A stretch of 39,642 nt of DNA from an uncultured Collinsella sp. (GTDB lineage: Bacteria; Actinomycetota; Coriobacteriia; Coriobacteriales; Coriobacteriaceae): assembly GCA_900751695.1 (NCBI GenBank), contig CAADSS010000060.1:1-39642 (forward strand). Reading direction: 5' to 3'. Shown in pieces: positions 24,681-32,091 of the stretch. Every line of letters starts with the position of its first letter. Within the stretch, counting starts at the first letter, position 1. A program made the translations under genes and the position numbers. The notes beneath the pieces were generated by a model that made no database searches, was not told the origin of the DNA, and saw only the letters and a program-made list of their open reading frames with translations.

Positions 24681-25555
24681 TACTCGATTTGAGCGCCCTC
24701 GGTGTCGCACGTGAGGATATGCGTGTCGCACTTGGGGAATTGCTCGCGCAGCTTGACCTGTAGGAACTTTGCCACGATGGTGTCGTCAGTCACGGCCATG
24801 AGGGTCGAGCCGGAGCCACTGATCCAGATGGTCTTGGCGCCTCCGTTAAGGCAGGTGTCGCGCACTGCGTTGTAGTCGGGGATGAGGCGGCGGCGATAGG
24901 GCTCCTGGATGCGGTCGTCGTTGGCGGCGGCAATCAGGTCAAGGTCGCCGGTCTCCAGGCCGCGCGTCATGCCGGCGATGCGGCCCATTTGCCATACGGC
25001 GGTGGAGAGTGGAATCTCCTGTGGCACAACCTTGCGGGCCTCGCTCGTATGCACCTCGTAGGGCGGAATCACGGTAATAAAACGCAGGCGATCGCTCACC
25101 TCGTAGCGCAGGCACTGGGGGAGCGAATCAGTCGGCGTAAAGGAGCAGACGGCACCGCCCAGGATGGCAGGGGCGACGTTATCGGGATGGCCCTCGACCT
25201 CGGTGGCAATGCGGACGAGCTCGGCACGGTCGACGGTGTGGCCCGTCAGCGCGGCGGCAGCCATGATGCCGGCGACGACGCAAGTGGAGCTGGAACCCAG
25301 GCCGCGAGCGACGGGCACGTCGGTTTGAATGTCGATGGCAACGGGGAAAGCCGGCTCGCCCCACGCGGCCAGTGCATCGACAAAGCTCACGTAGACCAGG
25401 TTGTTCTCGTTTTGGAATTCCTCGGGGCAGCCCGTGATGGTGAGCTTGTCGGTACGCTCGAAGGTGAAGTGAGAGTAGAGGCTGACGGCCATGCCGAGGG
25501 CGTCGTAGCCGATGCCTAGGTTGGCGCTTGTTGCTGGGACGGTGATTTTGATCAT
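24674..25555 (-). CDS. thrB: Homoserine kinase
   Basis: This GHMP-family kinase phosphorylates homoserine using ATP, the step before threonine synthase. The 293-residue protein begins MIKITVPATSANLGIGYDALG, has the ATP-binding loop PVARGLGSSS (81-90), and near the C terminus the ISGSGSTLMAV motif. The ATG has AGGAGG about seven bases upstream. It follows thrC on the same strand after 135 bases, with a terminator-like hairpin between, so both separate and read-through transcription are possible. Its stop codon is part of the outermost stem of the large structured element that follows. Confidence 0.96.
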   Translation of the reverse strand: MIKITVPATSANLGIGYDALGMAVSLYSHFTFERTDKLTITGCPEEFQNENNLVYVSFVDALAAWGEPAFPVAIDIQTDVPVARGLGSSSTCVVAGIMAAAALTGHTVDRAELVRIATEVEGHPDNVAPAILGGAVCSFTPTDSLPQCLRYEVSDRLRFITVIPPYEVHTSEARKVVPQEIPLSTAVWQMGRIAGMTRGLETGDLDLIAAANDDRIQEPYRRRLIPDYNAVRDTCLNGGAKTIWISGSGSTLMAVTDDTIVAKFLQVKLREQFPKCDTHILTCDTEGAQIEYL

Positions 25556-25651
25556 GTGGGTCCTCCTGGGCGGGTCTGCCTGTTTAGTTCGCTGCTCGGG
25601 CAGTCCTGGCTCGCTCGCATGCTCGTCATCATCCCGAAAGCTAAATAAAAA

Positions 25652-25680
25652 GAAGGTGCGCCGGCTTTCGCCGGCGCCTT
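25652..25680 (-). terminator. Terminator between thrC and thrB
   Basis: The arms GCGCCGGC (25658-25665) and GCCGGCGC (25670-25677) enclose four bases. On the minus strand the hairpin is followed by accTTCTTTTTATTT, a good intrinsic terminator placed directly after thrC. It may reduce thrB expression relative to thrC. Confidence 0.85.
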
Positions 25681-25690
25681 ATAAGGGGTT

Positions 25691-27208
25691 TTAGTTGGAA
25701 GCCATCTTTTTTGCTGCAGACTCGACGTAGCTCGCCATCTCATTGACGTCGCAGACGTCTTCGAAGCGGACGGGTTTGGACTCGAGCTCGGCGAGCTGGG
25801 TCGGGGCAACCGTGTTGGTTGCCTGCTCGAGCACGCGCATGGCCTCAAAGTCGTCCTCGGGAACGTCGAGGCCCAGGGCGTCGCAGCAGGCGCGCGGGAA
25901 CTTGTAGGGGCTGGCGGTCGAAAGCAGCACGCGGGCCTTGGCGCCCTCGGCGGGAGCGACCTGCTCAAAGACGTGATAGCCGCAGGCGGTGTGCGGGTCG
26001 ATCACGTAGCCGTTCGCGTCCCAGCAGCTCTTGATGGCAGTGCGTACCTCGTCCTCGCTGGCCCAACCGCAGCCAAAGACGCTCTGAATCTTTGCCAGCA
26101 GGTCGGCGGGAACTTCGTAGCGACCAGTCCGCGCCAGCTGCTCCATAAGGCCGGCAACGAGCTCACAGTCGCCATCGGACAGGAAGTAGAGCATGCGCTC
26201 CAGGTTAGAGCTGATGAGGATGTCCATCGAAGGCGAGATGGTCGTGAAGAACGGGCGGTTGCGGTCGTAGACGCCGGTGCTCAGGAAGTCAGCCAGCACG
26301 TTGTTCTTGTCGCTCGCGACGATGAGCTTGGCGACGGGCAGACCCATGCGCTTGGCATAGTAACCGGCCAGGATATCGCCAAAGTTGCCGGTCGGTACGC
26401 AGAACTCCACGGCGTCGCCAGCCTTGATGGCGCCGGCGCGCAGCAGCTGCGCATAGGCGGCAAAGTAGTAGACGACCTGCGGCACCAGGCGGCCGACGTT
26501 GATGGAGTTGGCGCTCGAAAGCACCGTGCCGGCGGCCTCAAGACGCTCGGCAAGCTCCTTATCGGCAAAGATGCGCTTGACGGCGCTCTGGGCGTCGTCA
26601 AAGTTGCCGCGGATGCCGCAGACGGCAACGTTATCGCCCTCCTGAGTGGACATCTGCAGATTCTGCACGCGGCTGACTTTGCCCTCGGGATAAAAGACGG
26701 TGATGCCCGTGCCCGGGGCGTCGGCAAAGCCGGCGAGTGCTGCCTTGCCCGTGTCACCCGACGTGGCGGTGACGATCATGATGCGCTCGGCGCCACCGTC
26801 CTTGGCGGAAGTGCGGGCCATCAGACGGGGGAGCATCTGCAGGGCGACGTCCTTAAAGGCGCTTGTGGGGCCGCCAAAGAGCTCCATCACATAGGTCTGA
26901 GGGACGTCAGCGCCCGGCGCAGCGTCGAGTTTGACGAGCGGCGTAACCTCTTCACTCGCGAACGTGCCGCGGTATGCCTCGTCGACACACGCCGAAATTT
27001 CTTCGGCTGTGTAATCATTCAGTAACATTCCCAACACATCTTGAGCGATTTCAAAGTACGATTTATCTGCAAGCGAGCTGATATCGACCTGCTGGGTGCC
27101 GAGCTCGTCCGAGACAAACAGACCCCCGTCGGGAGCGATGCCGGTGCGGATTGCCACCTTACTTGAGCACGATAAAGTGCGTCCTCGTGTACTATGATAA
27201 GTTCCCAT
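25691..27208 (-). CDS. thrC: Threonine synthase
   Basis: This pyridoxal-phosphate enzyme converts O-phosphohomoserine to threonine. The 505-residue protein begins MGTYHSTRG and carries the cofactor lysine Lys119 in FGGPTSAFKDVALQ. It then shows the phosphate-binding TATSGDTGKAALAGF and a C-terminal domain ending near AAKKMASN. The length fits the longer fungal/enterobacterial type. The ATG at 27208 is chosen for the conserved N terminus and a GAGGAG about ten bases upstream; a longer frame reaches 27253. It is divergent from lysC with 103 bases between, which must hold both promoters. The downstream terminator separates it from thrB. Confidence 0.95.
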   Translation of the reverse strand: MGTYHSTRGRTLSCSSKVAIRTGIAPDGGLFVSDELGTQQVDISSLADKSYFEIAQDVLGMLLNDYTAEEISACVDEAYRGTFASEEVTPLVKLDAAPGADVPQTYVMELFGGPTSAFKDVALQMLPRLMARTSAKDGGAERIMIVTATSGDTGKAALAGFADAPGTGITVFYPEGKVSRVQNLQMSTQEGDNVAVCGIRGNFDDAQSAVKRIFADKELAERLEAAGTVLSSANSINVGRLVPQVVYYFAAYAQLLRAGAIKAGDAVEFCVPTGNFGDILAGYYAKRMGLPVAKLIVASDKNNVLADFLSTGVYDRNRPFFTTISPSMDILISSNLERMLYFLSDGDCELVAGLMEQLARTGRYEVPADLLAKIQSVFGCGWASEDEVRTAIKSCWDANGYVIDPHTACGYHVFEQVAPAEGAKARVLLSTASPYKFPRACCDALGLDVPEDDFEAMRVLEQATNTVAPTQLAELESKPVRFEDVCDVNEMASYVESAAKKMASN

Positions 27209-27311
27209 ATAACACTGCTCCTCGGATGCCTTGGTCCCAATCGGTGAAACCATGGTATCAGAGCGCGCAAAACAGGTTTGCAGAGGCTTTTAGAAAGGTA
27301 ACCTCCACGCC

Positions 27312-28700
27312 ATGATAAAAATTGCCAAGTTTGGCGGCTCGTCGGTCGCCGACGCCGAACACTTCAAGAAGATCAAGGCCATCGTCGATGCCGACCCTGC
27401 CCGCCGTTTTGTGGTGGTTTCCGCCTGCGGTCGCCGCTTTAAGGGCGACACCAAGGTGACCGACCTGCTCTACCTGGTTAACGCGCACGTTAAGTATCAC
27501 GTGTCGTGCGAGGAGCTGCTCGAGGACATCGGTCAGCGCTATTTTGATATCGCTGACGAGCTGGAGCTCACCTATCCCATACGCGAGGAGTTCGCGGCCT
27601 TTGCCGAGCGCGCCCGCTCGGGCGGCTACTCTACCGAGGAGCTCGTGAGCCGCGGCGAGTACTTCACCGCTCGCCTGATGTCCGAGTACCTGGGCCTGCC
27701 GTTCCTGGATGCCGCGACGGTCGTTGCGTTCCATCACGACGGTACGCTCAGCATGAACCGCACCTCCGAGCTGGTGCAGGAGTACGGTCAGCAGGGCGGC
27801 TTTGTTATGCCCGGTTTCTACGGCGCGACGCGTGAGGGCCAGATCAAGCTGCTCGATCGTGGCGGCGGCGATATCTCGGGCTCGATTTTGGCTAAGTGCC
27901 TGGGCGCCGACCTTTACGAGAACTGGACCGACGTCTCGGGTTTCTATTCTGCGGATCCGCGTATTGTTCCGGAGGCTCAGCCCATTGCGCGCGTTACCTA
28001 CGAGGAGCTGCGCGAGCTTTCGTACATGGGCGCAAGCGTCCTGCACGAGGAAGCCGTGTTCCCCGTGCGCGAGGCAGGCATTCCGCTGGTCATCAAGAAC
28101 ACCAATGCGCCGCAGGACCCCGGCACCATCATTAGCGAGACGGCTGATGAAGGCGAGGCGGAGCCCATCATTACCGGCGTGACCGGCAAGCGCGGTTTTG
28201 TCGCCATCAACGTCGCCCGCGACCGCACCAAGCCCCGCGTCGGCTTTATGCGCCGTGCGCTTTCGGTGTTCGAGCGCTATGACGTTTCCGTCGAGCACAT
28301 GCCCACCGGTGTCGACCGCTTTGGCGCCGTGGTGCAGGAGCGGGACGTTCACGATTCACTGTACTCGCTCGTGGGCGACATTCAGCAGGAGGTCGAGCCG
28401 CTCGAGATCGAGGTTGTCGAGGGTCTGGCACTTATCGCGACCGTCGGCCGTAACCTGCGCGGTCGTGCCGGCATCTCGGGCCACCTGTTTGGCATGCTTG
28501 GCCAGGCTGGCGTGAGCGTGCGTATGATTTCGCAGAGCTGCGACGAGATCAATATCATCATCGGTGTGGAGGAGAAGGACTTTGATCTGGCGATTCAGAC
28601 CATTTACCGCGCCTTCTCCGACGAGAACGGCATTGTGAAGGTCTCCGATCTGGAGGCTCCCGCGCCGGTCGATCCCGCTCTGGTCGCGCTCCACAAGTAG
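27312..28700 (+). CDS. lysC: Aspartate kinase
   Basis: This enzyme phosphorylates aspartate, the first step towards lysine, methionine and threonine. The 462-residue protein opens with the nucleotide-binding MIKIAKFGGSSVAD and has RGGGDISGSILAKCLGAD in the kinase domain. Two ACT regulatory regions occupy about 300-450, including GRNLRGRAGISGHLFGMLGQAGVSVRMISQS. It is a monofunctional kinase without a homoserine dehydrogenase domain. It is divergent from thrC and followed, after hairpins, by asd. The ACT domains imply feedback control by lysine and/or threonine; which one cannot be told from sequence. Confidence 0.95.
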   Translation: MIKIAKFGGSSVADAEHFKKIKAIVDADPARRFVVVSACGRRFKGDTKVTDLLYLVNAHVKYHVSCEELLEDIGQRYFDIADELELTYPIREEFAAFAERARSGGYSTEELVSRGEYFTARLMSEYLGLPFLDAATVVAFHHDGTLSMNRTSELVQEYGQQGGFVMPGFYGATREGQIKLLDRGGGDISGSILAKCLGADLYENWTDVSGFYSADPRIVPEAQPIARVTYEELRELSYMGASVLHEEAVFPVREAGIPLVIKNTNAPQDPGTIISETADEGEAEPIITGVTGKRGFVAINVARDRTKPRVGFMRRALSVFERYDVSVEHMPTGVDRFGAVVQERDVHDSLYSLVGDIQQEVEPLEIEVVEGLALIATVGRNLRGRAGISGHLFGMLGQAGVSVRMISQSCDEINIIIGVEEKDFDLAIQTIYRAFSDENGIVKVSDLEAPAPVDPALVALHK

Positions 28701-28712
28701 CTGCTATCCCAG

Positions 28713-28741
28713 TAGATTTTTGGACTTGCCTCAAAAATCTA
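28713..28741 (+). promoter_or_regulatory. AT-rich hairpin after lysC
   Basis: Perfect 10-base arms TAGATTTTTG and CAAAAATCTA enclose a 9-base loop. It is the first of two hairpins after the lysC stop and may help termination or protect the mRNA end. Confidence 0.5.
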
Positions 28742-28772
28742 TGGCGGGGCGTTTCGTTTCGGTTTCGTTTCG

Positions 28773-28799
28773 ACGGGGCGGGTTTCGTGCCCGCCCCGT
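28773..28799 (+). terminator. Terminator between lysC and asd
   Basis: The arms ACGGGGCGGG and CCCGCCCCGT enclose seven bases and are followed by tcttgt. It is preceded by a short tandem gtttc-type repeat (28751-28770). Confidence 0.75.
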
Positions 28800-28873
28800 T
28801 CTTGTATACACTGGCAACAATAATCGGCCTGCTTGGCGTGCGGGCAAAAGCCACAACCTTTAAAGGGGGAAGC

Positions 28874-29899
28874 ATGAAACAGTACACGGTTGCTATTTTG
28901 GGCGCGACGGGAGCCGTGGGCACCCAGATGCTCGAGTGCCTAAACGAGCAGGAGTTCCCGGTTGGCAAGCTCAAGCTGCTGGCGAGCGCGCGTTCTGCGG
29001 GCAAGACCGTCGAGTTCCGCGGCGAGCAGATCGTGATCGAAGAGGCTTGTCCCGAGGCCTTTGAGGGCTGTGACATTGTGCTTGGAGCCGCCGGCGACGA
29101 CATCGCGAAGGAGCTACTGCCTGAGGCCGTCAAGCGCGGCGCCGTCGTGGTCGACAACAGCCACGCCTTCCGCATGGATCCCGAGGTGCCGCTGGTTGTG
29201 CCCGAGATCAATGCCGACGACATCAAGTGGCATCACGGCCTTATCGCCAACCCCAACTGCGCGACCATTATCGGCCTAGTTCCTACGTGGCCGCTGCATC
29301 AGCTCGCTGGCGTGAAGCGCATGATCGTCTCGACGTACCAGGCGGCTTCGGGTGCTGGCGCCCCCGGTATGGCCGAGCTCGAGGCTCAGCTGGCCGCCCT
29401 GGGCCGTGGCGAGGAGATTCCCGAGCCGCGCGCGTTTGCTGCCCAGCTGGCGAGTAACCTGATTCCGCAAATTGGCGGCGTCAAGGAGGAGGGCTTTACC
29501 TCCGAGGAGATGAAGCTGCAGAACGAGGGCCGCAAGATCATGCACCTGCCCGAGCTGCGCGTGAACTGCACCTGCGTGCGCGTGCCTGTGCTGCGCTCGC
29601 ACTCCGAGAGCATTACGCTTGAGTTTGAGCGCGACATTACGGTTGACGAGGCCCGTGCTGCGCTGGCTGCCGCTCCCGGCGTCAAGCTGGTTGACGATAT
29701 GGCTGCCGAGGATGCGCACGACCGCTTCCCCATGCCGATGGATACGTCCGACCAGGACCTGATCTGGGTCGGCCGCGTGCGTCGCGACATCTCGAACCCC
29801 GAGGCCGCGCGTGGCATCACCTTCTGGTGCTGCGGCGACCAAATCCGTAAGGGCGCGGCAACCAACGCCGTCCAGATCGCTAAGCTGCTCTGCAAGTAG
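28874..29899 (+). CDS. asd: Aspartate-semialdehyde dehydrogenase
   Basis: This enzyme reduces aspartyl phosphate to aspartate semialdehyde with NADPH. The 341-residue protein has the dinucleotide-binding GATGAVGTQML at the N terminus and the catalytic Cys129 in NPNCATI. It also carries ASGAGAPGM and the HDRFPMPMDTSDQDLIWVGRVRRD substrate region. The ATG at 28874 follows GGGGGAA by a few bases. It comes after lysC in the same direction, but two hairpins separate them. Its stop codon lies in an 8-bp outer stem of the large structured element that follows. Confidence 0.96.
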   Translation: MKQYTVAILGATGAVGTQMLECLNEQEFPVGKLKLLASARSAGKTVEFRGEQIVIEEACPEAFEGCDIVLGAAGDDIAKELLPEAVKRGAVVVDNSHAFRMDPEVPLVVPEINADDIKWHHGLIANPNCATIIGLVPTWPLHQLAGVKRMIVSTYQAASGAGAPGMAELEAQLAALGRGEEIPEPRAFAAQLASNLIPQIGGVKEEGFTSEEMKLQNEGRKIMHLPELRVNCTCVRVPVLRSHSESITLEFERDITVDEARAALAAAPGVKLVDDMAAEDAHDRFPMPMDTSDQDLIWVGRVRRDISNPEAARGITFWCCGDQIRKGAATNAVQIAKLLCK

Positions 29900-30055
29900 T
29901 GTGACCTGTCCGGCGGGGCCGGGCTTAGTTTTCAGAACGTCCTCGACCATGTGTGGCGCCTTGTCCTGCTCCTTCGGAGCCGCGGACAAGGCGCCACACT
30001 GGTCTGCGGAGTGTTCTGAAAACTAAGCCCGGCCCCCGCCTGCGGCGACGCTGCT
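29895..30055 (+). repeat. Structured 3' element, type 1, copy C (after asd)
   Basis: The main stem pairs 29912-29938 with 30013-30040 (one bulged base). The inner stem has 16 perfect pairs (29951-29966 with 29984-29999) and a CTCC-TTCG-GGAG tip. Internal-loop strands are GTCCTCGACCAT and TGGTCTGCGGAGT, where GACCA pairs with TGGTC. An outer 8-bp stem (29895-29902 with 30048-30055) includes the asd stop codon and uses two U-G pairs possible only on the plus strand. Confidence 0.75.
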
Positions 30056-30254
30056 GCGAGCGGCCTGCGATGGGGCCGTTGTTGGTTGGGGCCGCTGGAC
30101 TGATGTGGGGGCACGTGGCCGTTGCGGGCCCTGGTCCCGGCGGCGGCCTCGGCGCTTTGCGCCTGCCGCCTTTGGGGACTGTGGGGCGCCGCCGGCAGCT
30201 GCGGCGCGTTGCGCCTGCTGCCTGGGGTGACTTTGGGGTTGGGGTGAATCGGGG
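30056..30254. other. GC-rich spacer without recognisable gene
   Basis: About 200 bases of very GC- and G-rich sequence with short repeats such as GCGCCTGCCGCC and GTTGCGCCTGCTGCC. No reading frame resembles a protein, and I see no promoter or terminator with confidence. Confidence 0.4.
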
Positions 30255-30428
30255 TCTAATACTTTCCCGAGAAGTGAACGACCTGATTTGGACCCCCGAA
30301 GCATTGGCATATTTTGACCGCTATTTCCTGCGGTTTTGCAGTACGAATCCTGCGGTTTTGCGGTCTAAAGGTGTGGATGCTCTGGGGCTTCGTTTTTTAC
30401 TCGTTCACTTCTCGGGAAAAGTATTAGA
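30255..30428. mobile_element. Candidate MITE with 27-28 bp terminal inverted repeats
   Basis: The left end (30255-30281) and the right end (30401-30428) are inverse copies differing only by one inserted A in the right arm. The 119-base interior has no gene and contains two direct copies of CCTGCGGTTTTGC about 24 bases apart. Size and terminal repeats fit a miniature non-autonomous transposable element. No clear target-site duplication was seen (left flank gggg, right flank gctc), so an alternative is a long-range hairpin. Confidence 0.5.
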
Positions 30429-30594
30429 GCTCAGCTGGTAGGGGCACCGCTTTGGCGCCGAAGCTTCGCGTCTTCTTCGCTTGATTGGGAAAAACAGCCT
30501 CGCTGAAGTAATTGCGAGCCCGCCCGGACGTATCTGCGGGGGTTGCCTGCACAGTTCGCGGTATTATGTTGCGGAGTTTTGAAAGGAGCCGCTG

Positions 30595-31173
30595 GTGGTC
30601 ACGACGACGTTTGCTTCGCCTTTGGGCGAAATCCTGCTTGCCGCTGATAGCCGCGGTTTGACAGGGCTTTGGTTTGAGGGTCAGGAGCATTTTGGCTCTA
30701 CGCTGCTCAAAGAAGATACGGAGCATGTCGAGGGTTCCGATGCGGTTTCTGGTGCTGGCGGGATGTCTTCGGTGAGTCCGGCAAATGGTGCGGCTTCTTC
30801 GGTGCTTGAGCGTTCTTGGGCTTGGCTGAATGCTTATTTTGCGGGGCAGGAGCCTCGGTTTACGCCGCCGTTGCATTTGATTGGCACGGCGTTTCAGCGT
30901 GAGGTTTGGTTTGAGCTGCTCTCTATCCCGCGTGGCGAGGTCGCTACGTATGGCGAGATCTCCCAGCGTGTTGCGGCTCGACATCGTGTGCCGGGAAATG
31001 AAGCGCCCGTTGTATCTCCTCGCGCGGTGGGGGCTGCGGTCGCTCGCAACCCTATTTCGATCATCGTGCCGTGCCATCGTGTAGTTGCCGCCGACGGATC
31101 GCTCAACGGATATGCCGGTGGCCTCGACCGCAAGGAGTGGCTGCTTCGGCTTGAGGGCGCGTACGAGGAGTAA
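30595..31173 (+). CDS. ogt: Methylated-DNA-[protein]-cysteine S-methyltransferase
   Basis: This suicide repair protein transfers alkyl groups from O6-alkylguanine to its own cysteine. The 192-residue protein has a variable N-terminal domain with a Ser/Gly/Ala-rich loop (about 45-70). Its C-terminal domain has the DNA-binding helix (TYGEISQRVA...RAVGAAVARNP) and active-site Cys160 in IIVPCHRVV. About ten residues (RHRVPGNEAPVV) are inserted between the two parts of that DNA-binding region compared with compact family members. It starts with GTG at 30595, with AAAGGAG nine bases upstream. It stands alone between a repeat region and a two-component system. Confidence 0.93.
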   Translation: MVTTTFASPLGEILLAADSRGLTGLWFEGQEHFGSTLLKEDTEHVEGSDAVSGAGGMSSVSPANGAASSVLERSWAWLNAYFAGQEPRFTPPLHLIGTAFQREVWFELLSIPRGEVATYGEISQRVAARHRVPGNEAPVVSPRAVGAAVARNPISIIVPCHRVVAADGSLNGYAGGLDRKEWLLRLEGAYEE

Positions 31174-31196
31174 CGCTCGAACACTTTGCATAACTA

Positions 31197-31235
31197 GGGC
31201 GCCGCGAAAGGATGAGTCGCTGTCCCTTCGCGCCC
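31197..31235 (+). terminator. Hairpin after the repair gene
   Basis: GGGCG...GCGAA pairs with TTCGCGCCC across 31197-31235 with a small bulge. It starts 24 bases after the stop. No strong T-run follows. Confidence 0.5.
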
Positions 31236-31275
31236 GGCATGCGTCAAAGCGCTCGACATGTGCGCCTTAAGTTTG

Positions 31276-31369
31276 GCTAAGCCATATCCTGCGTATTTAA
31301 AAACGCGCAGGTTGAGCGGCTAAGGCTGCGCTAAGGCGGTTGACGGTGCGCTATTATCGGCAGTATCGA
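31276..31369 (+). promoter_or_regulatory. Promoter region of the two-component system with direct repeats
   Basis: GCTAAGGC occurs at 31319-31326 and 31330-31337, an 11-base period. A related GCTAAGCC lies at 31276-31283. TTGACG follows at 31340-31345, with a weak -10 (TATCGA) about 18 bases on. Direct repeats of this spacing just before a -35 box are typical binding sites of OmpR-type regulators, suggesting autoregulation. Confidence 0.5.
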
Positions 31370-31401
31370 AACCTGTAGAGCCGTGCGCCAAAGGAACAAC
31401 T

Positions 31402-32091
31402 ATGAAGCTGATGCTTGCCGAGGACGAACCTGGCCTCTCCCGCGCCCTTACCGCGATCCTTCAACATAGCGACTACGAGGTCGATACCGCGCTCGACGGT
31501 CTGACGGCACTCGAATATCTACTCGCCAACGACTATGACGCCGCGATCCTGGACATCATGATGCCCGGCATGGATGGTATCGAGGTACTCAAGCGCACGC
31601 GTGAGGCCGGCAAACGCCTGCCCATCATCATGCTTACGGCCAAAAGCGAGGTGTCCAATAAGGTCGAGGGCCTGGACGCCGGCGCCAACGATTACCTGAC
31701 TAAGCCGTTCGCCGCCAAGGAACTGCTCGCTCGCATTCGTGCCATGACGCGTGCCGTGACGGCAATTGACGCCACGACGCTCAGTGTGGGCAACGTCCGC
31801 CTCGACACGGCGGCTTGCACGCTTATAGGTCCCTTGGGCGAGGAACACCTAGCCAATCGTGAGTTTCAGCTTATGGAACTCTTTATGCGCAACGCCGGCA
31901 CGCGCATGCCCACCGAGCGTCTGATGCTCGATGTTTGGGGCGAGGACGCGCCCGAAGGTGCCAACGTGGTGTGGGTCTATATTTCGTACCTGCGCAAAAA
32001 GCTGACGGCGCTGGGTGCCAACGTGGCCATCCGCGCATCGCGCAACCAGGGGTATTCACTCGAGGTTGTCGAGGAAGGCGAGCAGGCGTGA
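31402..32091 (+). CDS. OmpR/PhoB-family response regulator
   Basis: This 229-residue DNA-binding regulator has an N-terminal receiver domain with phospho-acceptor Asp51 in AAILDIMMPGMDG, acidic residues in LAEDEP, and LTAKS with the switch Thr and Lys nearby. A C-terminal winged helix follows (about 130-225, TPTERLMLDVWG...VVWVYISYLRKKL). The ribosome binding site is AAAGGA before 31402. It overlaps the kinase gene by four bases (GTGA). It probably controls its own operon and the ABC transporter genes behind it. Confidence 0.95.
   Translation: MKLMLAEDEPGLSRALTAILQHSDYEVDTALDGLTALEYLLANDYDAAILDIMMPGMDGIEVLKRTREAGKRLPIIMLTAKSEVSNKVEGLDAGANDYLTKPFAAKELLARIRAMTRAVTAIDATTLSVGNVRLDTAACTLIGPLGEEHLANREFQLMELFMRNAGTRMPTERLMLDVWGEDAPEGANVVWVYISYLRKKLTALGANVAIRASRNQGYSLEVVEEGEQA

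Noticed and set aside
29953..30441. Open frame of 162 codons after asd
   Set aside because: It begins inside the structured element C and reads through the GC-rich spacer and candidate MITE. The composition is not protein-like.
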